Shown: positions 52,223 through 63,963 of the stretch, one piece after another | Position numbering within the stretch: the stretch's first letter is position 1 | Layout of the letters: each line of letters starts with the position of its first letter | Source: Butyrivibrio sp. | Lineage (GTDB): Bacteria > Bacillota > Clostridia > Lachnospirales > Lachnospiraceae | Direction of reading: 5' to 3' | Length of the DNA: 64,000 nucleotides | Assembly: GCA_015056575.1 (NCBI GenBank) | Contig: SVGA01000005.1 | Coordinates: 62,001 to 126,000, forward strand | Notes under the pieces: generated by a model | Databases searched by the model: none | What the model was told of the DNA's origin: nothing | What the model saw: the letters and a program-made list of their open reading frames with translations, nothing else | Position numbers and translations under genes: made by a program

Positions 52223-52516
52223 TCACTCTTTATCTTCGTCATTGAAGAACTCTTCTGAAGAAGCGGGTTCATCTTTTGCTTCCTCGTCGTTATCATCTGC
52301 TGATGTAATGTCAACGTAATTTCGTGAACCAAGTTTGATATCGGAAAGATCGAAGTCATCGTCATCAAATTCGTCGAAATCATCGAAATCATCGTCATCA
52401 AAGTTGTCTGCAAGCTCTTCCTCTCTTTTGCTGAGATAGTAATAAGCTCCGGCAGCGGCTGCTCCTACTGCGGCACAGAACAGAATAAATTTACCAAAAC
52501 CCTTATTATTGGACAT
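52223..52516 (-). CDS. Small membrane protein with Asp-rich tail
   Basis: The protein is 97 aa: one N-terminal helix (about residues 9-28) like YtxH proteins, then a very acidic tail with DDDDFDDFDEFDDDDF and a Glu/Asp-rich end. The tail may bind cations or basic partners; function unknown. AGGAGG precedes the ATG. Confidence 0.7.
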   Translation of the reverse strand: MSNNKGFGKFILFCAAVGAAAAGAYYYLSKREEELADNFDDDDFDDFDEFDDDDFDLSDIKLGSRNYVDITSADDNDEEAKDEPASSEEFFNDEDKE

Positions 52517-52603
52517 ATTCAGCCCCTCCTCTTTAAACGACTGAATCCATTTTAACTCAAATTTCGCGCAATTAAAAGCCCTGAGTATTAAATTTTGATA
52601 AAT

Positions 52604-52645
52604 AACGGAAAACCGTTTGAAGAGGCTATCTATAAATGGTACACT
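52604..52645 (+). promoter_or_regulatory. Promoter and operator of the TetR-PfkB pair
   Basis: TTGAAG (52617-52622) and TACACT (52640-52645) are 17 bp apart. The palindrome AACGG-AAAA-CCGTT (52604-52617) overlaps the -35, a natural place for TetR autorepression. Confidence 0.55.
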
Positions 52646-52689
52646 AGATTTGGACCGTCATAGTCAATATCGGTATTGTGGGGAGTTAT

Positions 52690-53292
52690 ATGAACGAAAG
52701 ATTTTTTGAACTAAAGAAAGAAAAGCAGGACAGAATGATAAACGGAGCCCTAAAGGTCTTTTCCCAGTATGGCTATCATCACGCCAGCACTGATGAGATT
52801 GTCCGTGAAGCCGGCATCAGTAAGGGCCTTTTGTTCCACTACTTTGAGAGCAAGATAGGGCTGTATGCATTTTTATACGACTATGCCACCAGGTTTGTGA
52901 CGCTGGAGCTTACAGCCAATGTGGAAAAGAACGAGAACGGCTTTTTTGAACTGTACAAACAGATCCTGACAGCCAGATCCGATGCCATGTCACAGTATCC
53001 CAGGATTTTCCTGTTTCTGAAAAAAGCAGATGAGGAAACCGACGAGGCGGCGATCGCGGAGATCGCCGAAAGGCGTGACAAGTACAGAAGGATAATGGAA
53101 GCCCTGAGGGAAAGGGCCGATATCACCATATTTGAGGACGGCACCGATTACCAGAAGATCTGGAACATTCTGGATTATACGGTGGAGGGATTACTGATCA
53201 AGCATATCGGGAGCGAAAATTTCAGATCGGAGCTCTTTCTGGAAGAAGCAAAGGAGTATGTGGATCTCATCAGGGAGATGACCATAAAATAA
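52690..53292 (+). CDS. TetR/AcrR-family transcriptional regulator
   Basis: The protein is 200 aa. It has an N-terminal helix-turn-helix, YHHASTDEIVREAGISKGLL followed by FHYFESK, residues about 25-51, then a helical ligand-binding domain. ATG 52690 with GGGGAG upstream is preferred over GTG 52678. It lies 10 nt upstream of a PfkB kinase and probably regulates the pair. Confidence 0.88.
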   Translation: MNERFFELKKEKQDRMINGALKVFSQYGYHHASTDEIVREAGISKGLLFHYFESKIGLYAFLYDYATRFVTLELTANVEKNENGFFELYKQILTARSDAMSQYPRIFLFLKKADEETDEAAIAEIAERRDKYRRIMEALRERADITIFEDGTDYQKIWNILDYTVEGLLIKHIGSENFRSELFLEEAKEYVDLIREMTIK

Positions 53293-53302
53293 GGAGGCGC
53301 AA

Positions 53303-54232
53303 ATGAGCAGGTTCTTGGTAGCAGGTGTAACACAGATTGAGACTATTGTCAGAGTGGATAAGATACCCGTTAGTTATGCCCCCGTCACCAGCGTAAATGA
53401 TTCCATCTATACTGCCGTGGGTGGTGATGCTTACAACGAGTCTCTGGCTCTTAAGTGGCTTGGGGATGAGGTGAGCTTTATGTCAATTGTGGGAAGGAAT
53501 CAGGATCTTAGCGTCATCAATCCCCCTGACAGAAAGATCACTCTTTCGACGGAGTATATCATCCCTCAGATGAATGCGACCCCAACTGAAGTCGTGCTCT
53601 ACGACAATCAGAGAAAGCAGCAGATTTTTGAGGATATCAAGGACCTTCGCGAAAATGTGTACGATATGTCTATGGTACCGCCCATAGCCATGGCAAGCGA
53701 TATGATGGTGCTGGCCAACGCAAATTTCTGCAGACCCTTTGCAAAGCTTGCCAGGGAATACAACAAACCCATCGCAGTAAATATCAGATACTACAGGCCC
53801 GAGAAGGAAAAATACAATACCGACTTCTTAGAGCCCGCAAAGGTGCTGTATTTCAGTGATGACACTCTGACCGAGGATCCTTACGATTTCATAAAGCGTA
53901 TTTCCGATACCTACGGGACCGAGATCATAATCCTGGGCCAGGGGAGCGAGGGACTTATTCTCTTTGATAGGACCCAGGACCTTCGGGTTCATTACAACAC
54001 CGTTAAAACCAACGATGTTGTTAATACCATAGGAGCCGGAAACGCCCTGTTTGCATGCTTCCTCCACTATTACATGGAGACAGGCGACAGCGTAAATGCC
54101 ATTAAGAATGCACTTCTGTTTGCCTCCTATAAGATCGGATATATGGGAACCTCCAACGGATTTATGACGCCGGATCAGCTGAATCAGTGGAGAAATCTGA
54201 TCTGGGGTATCAAGGATAATAATTTTACATAA
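53303..54232 (+). CDS. PfkB-family carbohydrate/nucleoside kinase
   Basis: The protein is 309 aa. It has the N-terminal VGGDAYNESLALKWLGDEVS and a C-terminal catalytic motif NTIGAGNALFACFLHYY, in which the usual DTxGAGD catalytic Asp is replaced by Asn (GAGN). The fold is clear, but activity needs proof. AAGGAGG precedes the ATG. Confidence 0.8.
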   Translation: MSRFLVAGVTQIETIVRVDKIPVSYAPVTSVNDSIYTAVGGDAYNESLALKWLGDEVSFMSIVGRNQDLSVINPPDRKITLSTEYIIPQMNATPTEVVLYDNQRKQQIFEDIKDLRENVYDMSMVPPIAMASDMMVLANANFCRPFAKLAREYNKPIAVNIRYYRPEKEKYNTDFLEPAKVLYFSDDTLTEDPYDFIKRISDTYGTEIIILGQGSEGLILFDRTQDLRVHYNTVKTNDVVNTIGAGNALFACFLHYYMETGDSVNAIKNALLFASYKIGYMGTSNGFMTPDQLNQWRNLIWGIKDNNFT

Positions 54233-54258
54233 TTTATAGAAACAGCGTAAACTTCACC

Positions 54259-54337
54259 TTGAAAAAGCAAGCTAAAATGTGATAGAGTAGAACTACGGAA
54301 ACGTTACCGGGAACGGTGATCTATTTCCGTAGTTTTT
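54259..54337 (+). promoter_or_regulatory. Promoter and leader hairpin of malQ-lacI (also pfkB terminator)
   Basis: TTGAAA (54259-54264) and TAGAGT (54283-54288) form a promoter with an 18-bp spacer. A strong terminator hairpin AACTACGGAAA/TTTCCGTAGTT (54291-54334) with TTTTT follows at once. It ends the pfkB transcript and may attenuate malQ. Confidence 0.6.
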
Positions 54338-54392
54338 ATTTCAGATCAGCGGTAATGAGTTATAAGAAGTACATCTTATGAGGAGAAAGATT

Positions 54393-55910
54393 ATGGCTAA
54401 ACAGAAGAGTAAAAGAAGATGTGGTGTTTTAATGCCTGTATTTTCCCTGCCGTCCAAGTACGGTATCGGTACTTTTTCAAAAGAGGCTTATGAGTTTGTG
54501 GACTTTTTGAAGGAGGCGGGACAGAGCTACTGGCAGATCCTTCCCCTTGGTCCCACCAGTTACGGGGATTCTCCCTATCAGTCCTTTTCTACATTTGCCG
54601 GCAACCCATACTTCATAGATATTGAAGCCCTTATAAAGGATGGACTTCTTACCGAGGCCGAGGCCGACAAATGCGATTTTGGCGGTTCCGAGGAATATAT
54701 AGATTACGAGAAGCAGTATAAGAGCAGGCTCAAGCTTTTGAAAAAGGCCTACGACAGAAGACAGGAAGTGGCTTCCTCCAAGAAGCTGATGAAGGAATTT
54801 GAGGCCTTCAAGAAATCCAAAGACAACGACTGGCTTGCAGACTACTCTCTTTTTATGGCTCTTAAGAATGACAATTCCGGAAGGTCATGGAACACCTGGG
54901 ATGAGGGAATAAGGCTCAGAAAACCTGCAGCTTTAAAGGCAGCCAGAGCCGAGTTTGCTGAGGAGATCGATTTCTACAGCTTCCTTCAGTATCTCTTTTC
55001 CTCCCAGTGGACAGCCCTTAAGTCCTATGCCAACGAGAAGGGGATTCGCATAGTCGGTGATATTCCCATCTATGTTGCCTTCGACAGCGCAGATACCTGG
55101 GCTAATCCAGAGCTCTTTTTACTGGACAAGAAGAACACCCCCATTGATGTGGCAGGCTGCCCGCCCGATGCTTTCAGCGCTACAGGTCAGCTTTGGGGCA
55201 ACCCTCTCTACAGATGGGATTATCACAAGAAAACAGGCTACAAGTGGTGGATGAAGAGGATCGCCCACTGCTACAAGCTTTACGACGTAATAAGGATCGA
55301 TCACTTCAGGGGATTTGACGAGTACTACGCTATTCCCTTCGGAAACGCCACAGCCGAGAAGGGCGAGTGGAGAAAGGGTCCCGGATACGATCTTTTTGAT
55401 ACCATGAAGAAGGAACTGGGTGACAAGGAAGTTATCGCCGAGGACCTTGGATTCCTTACACCTTCGGTTATCAGACTGGTAAAGAAGACCGGCTTCCCCG
55501 GAATGAAGATCCTGCAGTTTGCCTTTGATTCAAGGGAAGAGAGCGACTATCTTCCTCACAACTACACAAGCAACTGTATCGTATACACCGGAACTCACGA
55601 CAACGAGACCACAAGAGGCTGGTTTGATCAGCTTCCCAGAAATGACAAGAAATTTGCAAAGGAGTACCTTGGACTTAAGAGCAGCAAGGACGCGGTTTGG
55701 GCCTGCATCAGGGCATGCTTTGCCAGCGTTTCCGATACTGCGATCATTCCCATGCAGGATTACCTGGAGCTTCCCGCCTACGCAAGGATCAATACTCCTT
55801 CTACCCTTGGCGGCAACTGGGTTTGGAGAATGAAAAAGGATGCCCTGTCAAAAGAGCTGTCATCAAAAATGTACGATTTTGCAAGGATTTACGGTAGATT
55901 AAATGGCTGA
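54393..55910 (+). CDS. malQ: 4-alpha-glucanotransferase (amylomaltase)
   Basis: The protein is 505 aa, GH77. It has SLPSKYGIGTFSKEAYEF, FQILPLGPTSYGDSPYQ-like SYWQILPLGPTSYGDSPYQS, the nucleophile region IRIDHFRGFDEYYAIP, the acid EDLGFLTPSV and YTGTHDNETTRGW. It moves glucan units between maltodextrins in glycogen or starch use. ATG 54393 follows GAGGAG. It overlaps lacI by 8 bp. Confidence 0.95.
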   Translation: MAKQKSKRRCGVLMPVFSLPSKYGIGTFSKEAYEFVDFLKEAGQSYWQILPLGPTSYGDSPYQSFSTFAGNPYFIDIEALIKDGLLTEAEADKCDFGGSEEYIDYEKQYKSRLKLLKKAYDRRQEVASSKKLMKEFEAFKKSKDNDWLADYSLFMALKNDNSGRSWNTWDEGIRLRKPAALKAARAEFAEEIDFYSFLQYLFSSQWTALKSYANEKGIRIVGDIPIYVAFDSADTWANPELFLLDKKNTPIDVAGCPPDAFSATGQLWGNPLYRWDYHKKTGYKWWMKRIAHCYKLYDVIRIDHFRGFDEYYAIPFGNATAEKGEWRKGPGYDLFDTMKKELGDKEVIAEDLGFLTPSVIRLVKKTGFPGMKILQFAFDSREESDYLPHNYTSNCIVYTGTHDNETTRGWFDQLPRNDKKFAKEYLGLKSSKDAVWACIRACFASVSDTAIIPMQDYLELPAYARINTPSTLGGNWVWRMKKDALSKELSSKMYDFARIYGRLNG

Positions 55911-56934
55911 GATAACAATTGTTGAGATAGCAAAGCGCTGCGGTGTAGGTGTCAGCACTGTTTCAAGAGCTATCAATAATCATTCGGATATCAATCCGGA
56001 GACCAAAAAGAGAATAATGGAAGTCATCAAGGAGACCGGCTATATTCCCAATAACAGTGCCAGGAACTTAAAGAGAACAGACGCCAAATGCATCGCGGTG
56101 CTGGTAAAGGGTATCACCAACCCCTTCTTTGCTCCCATGATAGCAGTGGTGGAGGAAGAGATCGAGAAGATGAAGTATGCGCTGGTCCTCAGGCACGTTG
56201 AGGCCTACGAGGATGAAGTGGATGTAGCCCTGGAGCTTGAAAAAGAAAAGAGGCTTCGCGGCATCATCTTCATGGGCGGAAATGCCCAGCAGTCCACTGA
56301 GAGGCTCGGGCAGCTCAATGTCCCTGTTGTATTTTCCACAATCGGCTCAGATATTGCGGACGATCTCAACAAGAATGCCTATTCCACAGTGTCTGTTGAC
56401 GATGCCAAGGAGAGCCGCAGGATCGTGGAATACCTGATCGGACTCGGTCACAGGAAGATAGCCATAATGACCGAGGGCAGAAAGACTCCTTCGGTAGTAC
56501 AGCTTCGTTTTAAAGGATATCTGGAGGCCCTGAAGATAAACGGGATCGAGATCAACGATAACCTCATTAGATACGTAGATAAGCAGATCTACACCATGTA
56601 CAACGGCTACGAGACAGCCAGGGCCCTTATTGAGTCCGGCGAGGAATTCACTGCCCTGTACTGCATCTCTGATGTACTTGCCGTCGGCGCCCTTCGGGCT
56701 CTTGCCGATGCCGGCATCAGAGTTCCTGAGGATGTCAGTGTTGCCGGATTCGACGGCCAGGAGCTTGCGGAGTACTCGATTCCCAGGCTCACCACCATCA
56801 GGCAACCCCTTACCGACATCTCAAAAGAGACCGTGCGTCTTCTCTTCGATATCATCGACAAGAAGAGCTATCACCGCCACATCATCTTCCCCGGAGAACT
56901 TATTCAAGGCGAAAGCACAAGGAAGATCGATTGA
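55903..56934 (+). CDS. LacI-family transcriptional regulator (maltose/glucan type)
   Basis: The protein is 343 aa. The N-terminal helix-turn-helix is IAKRCGVGVSTVSRAINNHS with hinge NNSARNLKRTDAKCIAVLVKG, then a sugar-binding domain to FPGELIQGESTRKID. The start ATG lies inside the malQ stop, so it is translated from the same mRNA and likely represses malQ and other glucan genes. Confidence 0.9.
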   Translation: MAEITIVEIAKRCGVGVSTVSRAINNHSDINPETKKRIMEVIKETGYIPNNSARNLKRTDAKCIAVLVKGITNPFFAPMIAVVEEEIEKMKYALVLRHVEAYEDEVDVALELEKEKRLRGIIFMGGNAQQSTERLGQLNVPVVFSTIGSDIADDLNKNAYSTVSVDDAKESRRIVEYLIGLGHRKIAIMTEGRKTPSVVQLRFKGYLEALKINGIEINDNLIRYVDKQIYTMYNGYETARALIESGEEFTALYCISDVLAVGALRALADAGIRVPEDVSVAGFDGQELAEYSIPRLTTIRQPLTDISKETVRLLFDIIDKKSYHRHIIFPGELIQGESTRKID

Positions 56935-56957
56935 ACCGGAGGAAATTTCATTAACAA

Positions 56958-57005
56958 TAAAAAAACAAGCGCGTCGCATTCTTATACATGCAACGCGCTT
57001 GTTTG
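56958..57005. terminator. Bidirectional terminator, lacI / DUF2225
   Basis: AAACAAGCGCGT pairs with ACGCGCTTGTTT, with an inner GCAT/ATGC pair. A-runs and T-runs lie on both sides, so both convergent genes stop here. Confidence 0.88.
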
Positions 57006-57043
57006 ATTGTACAGAATAATAATCGGTAATTATTGAAAAAGGC

Positions 57044-57898
57044 TCATTCACCGGTCTTCTCTGCCATCATCTCCTTGAGATACCTTGCCTTATCCTTGAT
57101 ACGGCTGTTGGCAACCCTTGAAGTAAGTATCTCGGAGATCATCTTGCTTGCAACTTCCTTCTCATCAGTCTCAACTGCGAGGGCAGCAAGAAGATAATCA
57201 AGGGTGGTGGAATCCATACCCGCAATGGGGAATTCCTCAGTCTGTCTAGCCATCACAAATCCGTTCAGAGCATTCTTCAAAAGTTCTTTTTCCTGAGCAT
57301 CGTTCTCAGCCTTCTTCTGGGCATAATCCGCCTCTTCGGGATCAAGGCGCTGTGTCTCGCCTCTTATAACCCATGCTGTCTTAAGGCAGATATATGCTTT
57401 CTCGCTGTTCTTGGCCTTCTTGACAACAGCATTGGCAAGAGCCAGCTGATAAAGCTTTCTTGCGTAATCGTAGGTATAGATCTCCTCGCGGTAATTCATC
57501 TGCTGGTAGTTCATGCAGATCTTAACCCTGATATCCTCAATCTGATACTTTGTCAGATTGGGGAAATATCTTGAAAGAGCCGCGTAGCCACAAATAGGGC
57601 AGGCAATGACATCATACTTGTTCTGATCCAGTTCGTCGTAGTCGGGACGAAGATCGATATCAACATTCTTCATTCTGACCTTGCCGCTTCTGACTGTCTT
57701 GGCTTCAAAATCAGAATCGCAAACAGGACATTTATACTTCTTGTCAAAGAGGTAATCCTGTTCGTTTACAAGCTGAAGTTTCTTCTTGGGCGCCTCCTTT
57801 TTGACCTCTACAGTCTTCTTGGTGGGATCCTCAAAAAGATTCTCTCCTCCGATATTACCAAGTCCTAGTTTTTCAAGTCCCGAAAAAATGCCTGCCAT
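57044..57898 (-). CDS. DUF2225 domain protein, likely zinc-binding
   Basis: The protein is 284 aa. Its N-terminal half has KKYKCPVCDSDFEAKTVRSG and IACPICGYAALSRYFP, two CxxC pairs that can hold one zinc. The C-terminal half is all-helical, TPR-like (YARKLYQLALANAVVKKAKN). The function of DUF2225 proteins is not known. It lies just downstream of glnS. Confidence 0.85.
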   Translation of the reverse strand: MAGIFSGLEKLGLGNIGGENLFEDPTKKTVEVKKEAPKKKLQLVNEQDYLFDKKYKCPVCDSDFEAKTVRSGKVRMKNVDIDLRPDYDELDQNKYDVIACPICGYAALSRYFPNLTKYQIEDIRVKICMNYQQMNYREEIYTYDYARKLYQLALANAVVKKAKNSEKAYICLKTAWVIRGETQRLDPEEADYAQKKAENDAQEKELLKNALNGFVMARQTEEFPIAGMDSTTLDYLLAALAVETDEKEVASKMISEILTSRVANSRIKDKARYLKEMMAEKTGE

Positions 57899-57919
57899 AT
57901 ATATACCTTCCTTTTGTGA

Positions 57920-59620
57920 TCAGTTTTTAGGTAATACAAATGAACTCTTTAGGGAAACAATTCTGTTAAATACCGGCGCGCCGGGTTTGGAGTCCTTGCT
58001 GTCAACGCAGAAGAATCCGTTTCTTACGAACTGGAACTTGTCGTAACAGGAAGCCTCTCCAAGTTCAGGTTCAAGCTTGGCGTCCTTGATCACTGTAATA
58101 GAGTTGGGATTGAGGTTCAGTGAACCGTCTTCGTTGTAAACGCCCTTCTCTTCATCAATGATATTCTCATAGAGACGTACCTCTGCAGTCACTGCCTCTT
58201 TTGCAGCAACCCAGTGTATCGTTCCCTTTACCTTCCTTCCGTCAGCACTGTCACCGCCCTTGGTCTCGGGATCATAAGTGCAGTGGATCTCAGTAACTAC
58301 ACCGTTCTCATCCTTCTTGAAGTCCGTGCAGGTAACAAAGTAAGCATTCATAAGTCTTACCTCGTTGCCGGGAAAGAGGCGGAAATACTTCTTGGGAGGT
58401 TCTTCCATAAAGTCCTCTCGCTCGATCCAGAGCTCTTTTCCAAAAGGTATCTTCCTGGAGCCCATCTTTGGAACTTCCTTGTTGTTCTCAACTTCAAGGT
58501 ACTCGGTCTCGCCCTCCGGATAGTTGTCTATGATGAGCTTTACGGGATCCAGAACAGCCATCATTCTCTTGGCCTTGAGCTTAAGATCCTCTCTGATACA
58601 GTACTCAAGCATTGCATACTCAGCTGTTGACTGGGCCTTACTGATGCCGCACATATCTACAAACATCTTGATAGACTCGGGAGTGAATCCGCGTCTTCTA
58701 AGGGATGCTATTGTCACAAGTCTGGGATCGTCCCAACCGTCAACGATACCATCCTCTACAAGTTTCTTGATGTATCTTTTACCTGTTACGACGTTGTTGA
58801 GGTACATCTTGGCAAACTCGATCTGCCTTGGAGGATTCTTGTATTCACACTCGTTCTTGACCCAGTCGTAAAGAGGCCTGTGGTCCTCAAACTCCAGCGT
58901 GCAAAGGGAGTGTGTGATCCCCTCAATGGCATCCTCAATGGGATGAGCAAAATCGTACATGGGATAAATGCACCACTTGTCGCCGGTTCTTGCGTGGGTC
59001 ATGTGTGCCACACGGTAGATGATCGGGTCTCTCATATTGATGTTAGGTGATGACATATCTATCTTGGCACGGAGAGTAAGTGCTCCGTCCTCGTACTTGC
59101 CCTCCTTCATCTCCTCAAAGAGGCGAAGATTCTCCTCAACGCTTCTGTCCCTGTTGGGGTCGTCCTTGCCGGGCTCTGTGAGAGTTCCTCTGTACTCCCT
59201 CATCTGCTCTGCTGTAAGTTCAGAAACGTAGGCCTTGCCCTTCTTGATGAGCTTGACCGCATCCTCATACATCTCATCAAAATAGTCGGATGCATGGAAA
59301 AGACGGTCCTCGTAATCGGCACCAAGCCACTTAACATCCTCGATAATGGCGTCCATGAACTCGGACTTCTCCTTGGTGGGATTGGTGTCGTCAAATCTCA
59401 TATTAAACTTGCCGTTGTATTCCTTGGCCATGCCGTAGTTAAGAAGAATACTCTTGGCGTGTCCTATGTGAAGGAAACCGTTGGGCTCGGGAGGAAAACG
59501 GGTATGTACGTGATCGTAAACTCCCTCTGCCAGGTCCTTGTCGATCGCCTGCTCGATAAAGTGTCTGGAAGGAACAGCGGCACCTTCTTCATTTGTGTTT
59601 GTCTTAATCTCTTCTGCCAT
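57920..59620 (-). CDS. glnS: Glutaminyl-tRNA synthetase
   Basis: The protein is 566 aa. It has the HIGH motif in [18 protein letters not shown] near residue 41, [30 protein letters not shown], and a KMSKS-region variant GKRYIKKLV. The C-terminal anticodon-binding barrel is complete. Most Firmicutes use GatCAB instead, so the gene was probably acquired by an ancestor. ATG 59620 is chosen; the TTG at 59635 and the poor ribosome site leave some doubt. Confidence 0.93.
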   Translation of the reverse strand: MAEEIKTNTNEEGAAVPSRHFIEQAIDKDLAEGVYDHVHTRFPPEPNGFLHIGHAKSILLNYGMAKEYNGKFNMRFDDTNPTKEKSEFMDAIIEDVKWLGADYEDRLFHASDYFDEMYEDAVKLIKKGKAYVSELTAEQMREYRGTLTEPGKDDPNRDRSVEENLRLFEEMKEGKYEDGALTLRAKIDMSSPNINMRDPIIYRVAHMTHARTGDKWCIYPMYDFAHPIEDAIEGITHSLCTLEFEDHRPLYDWVKNECEYKNPPRQIEFAKMYLNNVVTGKRYIKKLVEDGIVDGWDDPRLVTIASLRRRGFTPESIKMFVDMCGISKAQSTAEYAMLEYCIREDLKLKAKRMMAVLDPVKLIIDNYPEGETEYLEVENNKEVPKMGSRKIPFGKELWIEREDFMEEPPKKYFRLFPGNEVRLMNAYFVTCTDFKKDENGVVTEIHCTYDPETKGGDSADGRKVKGTIHWVAAKEAVTAEVRLYENIIDEEKGVYNEDGSLNLNPNSITVIKDAKLEPELGEASCYDKFQFVRNGFFCVDSKDSKPGAPVFNRIVSLKSSFVLPKN

Positions 59621-59696
59621 TGTAAAAAAAACCAACTTTCTAAATTATTGTGCACCCTATAGTATATCATAAAGCGGCAAGCCGCGCGATAAGATA

Positions 59697-62441
59697 TCAT
59701 TGCGGGTTATATACGTACTTATCCTCAAATGCCGCTCTTCTTAAGGGCTTGTCGAAATAGTATCCCTGAATGTATGTAACGCCCATGCCGCTTAGAGCCT
59801 TGAGCTGCTCCTCGCTCTCTATTCCCTCAACGCACACCTCGGCGCCGATAGAACCTGCCAGATCCACGATCGATCTTACAAAAGCCTGGGAATACGGATC
59901 TATATGGATATCCTTTACAAAATCCTTGTCAATCTTGATGATATCGAAGGGCAGCGCCCTGATACTGCTAAGGGCCGAGTATCCTGTGCCGAAATCATCC
60001 AGCGCAAGCCTTACCCCCAGATCCTTTATATCCAAAAGAGTCTGCTTGGTCCTTGCCAGATCGTTGATCGCAAGACGCTCTGTGAGCTCCAATATGATGT
60101 TTTCGGGCTTGATATGATTCTCTTCTATACAGGACCTTACAATGTCCACAATATCCGTCTGCATTATCTGCACTACGGAGAGATTTACGCTGATGACAAA
60201 ATCTCCGGTGCCAGCCTCGTTCCAAAGTCTGCAGCACTCGCAGGCCTTACGAAGAACATGGTTTCCGATGGGATTGATAAGTCCGAGATACTCAGCCAGA
60301 GGCACGAAATCATCGGGACTAAGGAAGCCCAAAGCCTCGCTGTTCCACCTTACAAGAGCCTCTGCACCAACATGGCGAACCGCCTTTTTGCCTTTTTTGC
60401 CCTTCTTGCCGTCTTCATTGACGATAACAGGCTGGAAGAAAACTTCGAACTCCTCACACTGCTTCTTGATGGCATCGTACATACTCTTCTCAAGATCAAG
60501 CCTGTGGATGGAGGATGAATCAATGTTGTCGGAGTACTCAGCGATCCTGTTCTTACCGGACTTCTTGGCCGCGTACATGGCAACGTCCGATTTTCTTATG
60601 AGTTCAGCCACGCTGTCGCCGTGGTCCGGGAATCTTACAAGTCCCATACTCATAGTGCAGTAATAGTCGCTGTCCTTGAGATACCATGGCGTAGCAAAAG
60701 CGTCTCTTATCTCATCTATTATCTTATCTATCCTGTAATAACTCTCCGGAGGAACGATGATGACAAACTCATCCCCGCCCATTCGGTAACAGGACTGGGA
60801 GATACCTTCTATTCTGCTGACAGCTCTGGAGATATCCTGCAGAAGGATGTCACCGTACTGATGGCCCAGGGTATCGTTGATGTGCTTGAAGTCGTCCAGA
60901 TCCAGGTACATGAGGGCACCGTGACCGCCGTTCTTTCTGGTATCTTCCACGAAGGCAGCCAGGTCTTTTTCGCAGCACATTCTGTTGAACAGACCAGTGA
61001 GGAAATCCGTGTAAGCCTGCTGCTCGATCCTCTTCTGATAAAGCTTCTTCTCAGTTACATCATAAATGGCGCACAGGGAAACCGGTCTTCCGTCAACCCA
61101 CTTGATCCTGGTGTAGTAGACGTCGTACCACTTCTCACGTTCTCTGTGATGAACCTCGTAATTGCCGCTGCGGCTTCTGGGAGGAATGTTCTTTTCAAAC
61201 AGATCGGAGAGCTTATTGTCCGCAAGCTCCCTGGAAAAGTTCTTTTTAAAGCTTCTGTTGGCGAACAGCAGCACTCCCGAGGTTATGTCTCTTACATATA
61301 TTGAACTTCCCACATTATCCAGCACCGCTTCCAATGAGGCAAAAGAGCTGGCGAGGGAATTTTTCTGCAGTCTCTTGGTAATGATGCTCTGAAGGATCCT
61401 GATGGCATCGTTGATAAACTTAATATCATCTATGGACCAGACCTTGCTGCTCCTGTTCTCGGTAAAGCATGCATAGAATCTGGGCATGCCGTTGATCACT
61501 ATGGGCATTGAAACCAGTGCCTTGATCCCAAGGTCATCCAGTTGTTCCCGCTCTCCCGCATTCATCTGAGTGTCGGAGGAAATGACCACCGCCTTCTGAT
61601 TGCCCAAAAACCAGCAGGTTTCCTGGTCTGTCGGGACAGGGAAGAGCTTACCGATCTCCGGAAGTGCCCACTGGACTACGATGTCCATAAGGTGGCCATG
61701 GTGCAGCCTGCAGGTGAAGGCATGGCTTATCTGGAGATAATCGCACAGCTTGGAGAGAGTCTGAGCCATGATCTCCTCTATGGAATCATTGCTGTCCAAA
61801 AGAGACACGATCTCAGTCATGGTCTCGGCTCTGTGGAACGAGCTGGTCATCACGATCTCCTGCTGCCTGCTCTCCATGCTGATGGCTACTGCCTCAGACC
61901 TTGAAGTCTCCACGGTAATGAACACGCTCAAGGTCTCTCTTAATAGATCCAGTGTTTTATAGAATTTATCTTCGGAAATCTGATATTGGAAGTTTTCGAT
62001 GGGCGGATACTTAAAAAGTTCCCTGTCGTACTTGGCATCTGTAAATAAACCGCATACAACCCAGACAGCCGACAATGCTCCGCCGCTTTTTACAGCTACC
62101 GCAGCCAGTATCAGGTTGGGGATCTCTGTGATCTCCACGGCCTGATCCTCTAAATCGCTGTCCGAAACACGCTTATAGATATTGTGAATGCGAATGTCAT
62201 TGACATATTTTTTGATGATCTGAACTTCATGGGGATTTCCGGAAAACTCCGTGAGACGGGTTCCGTCCGCACTGATGCACAGCGCATACACACCCGCCAT
62301 CTCGCAGAAGCGGTCCTGCCAATCCTGCATTTTTTCGCCGTTTTTAAGCGCAAAATGACCCAGAGCTCCCGTCTTTGTCTCGGGAGCCAGGCCATCTTTG
62401 ATCTTCATGTCATTTTCGAAGATTACAGTTTTGTCCTGCAA
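59697..62441 (-). CDS. GAF-PAS-GGDEF-EAL c-di-GMP signalling protein
   Basis: The protein is 914 aa with no clear membrane helix. Domains in order: N-terminal sensor region of unknown type (about 1-200); GAF (about 205-350); PAS (about 370-480); active GGDEF (YRMGGDEFVIIVPPE, about 485-650); active EAL (VGAEALVRWNSEALGF with LDDFGTGYSALSSI, about 665-905). It can both make and degrade c-di-GMP; the balance would be set by the sensors. It starts with TTG at 62441 behind GGGG; the first ATG, at 62408, has no site. Confidence 0.9.
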   Translation of the reverse strand: MQDKTVIFENDMKIKDGLAPETKTGALGHFALKNGEKMQDWQDRFCEMAGVYALCISADGTRLTEFSGNPHEVQIIKKYVNDIRIHNIYKRVSDSDLEDQAVEITEIPNLILAAVAVKSGGALSAVWVVCGLFTDAKYDRELFKYPPIENFQYQISEDKFYKTLDLLRETLSVFITVETSRSEAVAISMESRQQEIVMTSSFHRAETMTEIVSLLDSNDSIEEIMAQTLSKLCDYLQISHAFTCRLHHGHLMDIVVQWALPEIGKLFPVPTDQETCWFLGNQKAVVISSDTQMNAGEREQLDDLGIKALVSMPIVINGMPRFYACFTENRSSKVWSIDDIKFINDAIRILQSIITKRLQKNSLASSFASLEAVLDNVGSSIYVRDITSGVLLFANRSFKKNFSRELADNKLSDLFEKNIPPRSRSGNYEVHHREREKWYDVYYTRIKWVDGRPVSLCAIYDVTEKKLYQKRIEQQAYTDFLTGLFNRMCCEKDLAAFVEDTRKNGGHGALMYLDLDDFKHINDTLGHQYGDILLQDISRAVSRIEGISQSCYRMGGDEFVIIVPPESYYRIDKIIDEIRDAFATPWYLKDSDYYCTMSMGLVRFPDHGDSVAELIRKSDVAMYAAKKSGKNRIAEYSDNIDSSSIHRLDLEKSMYDAIKKQCEEFEVFFQPVIVNEDGKKGKKGKKAVRHVGAEALVRWNSEALGFLSPDDFVPLAEYLGLINPIGNHVLRKACECCRLWNEAGTGDFVISVNLSVVQIMQTDIVDIVRSCIEENHIKPENIILELTERLAINDLARTKQTLLDIKDLGVRLALDDFGTGYSALSSIRALPFDIIKIDKDFVKDIHIDPYSQAFVRSIVDLAGSIGAEVCVEGIESEEQLKALSGMGVTYIQGYYFDKPLRRAAFEDKYVYNPQ

Positions 62442-62481
62442 ATCCGTAGTCCCCTTTTTCCGTTTGTATAAAGTCGCCTGA

Positions 62482-63963
<1,482 letters not shown>

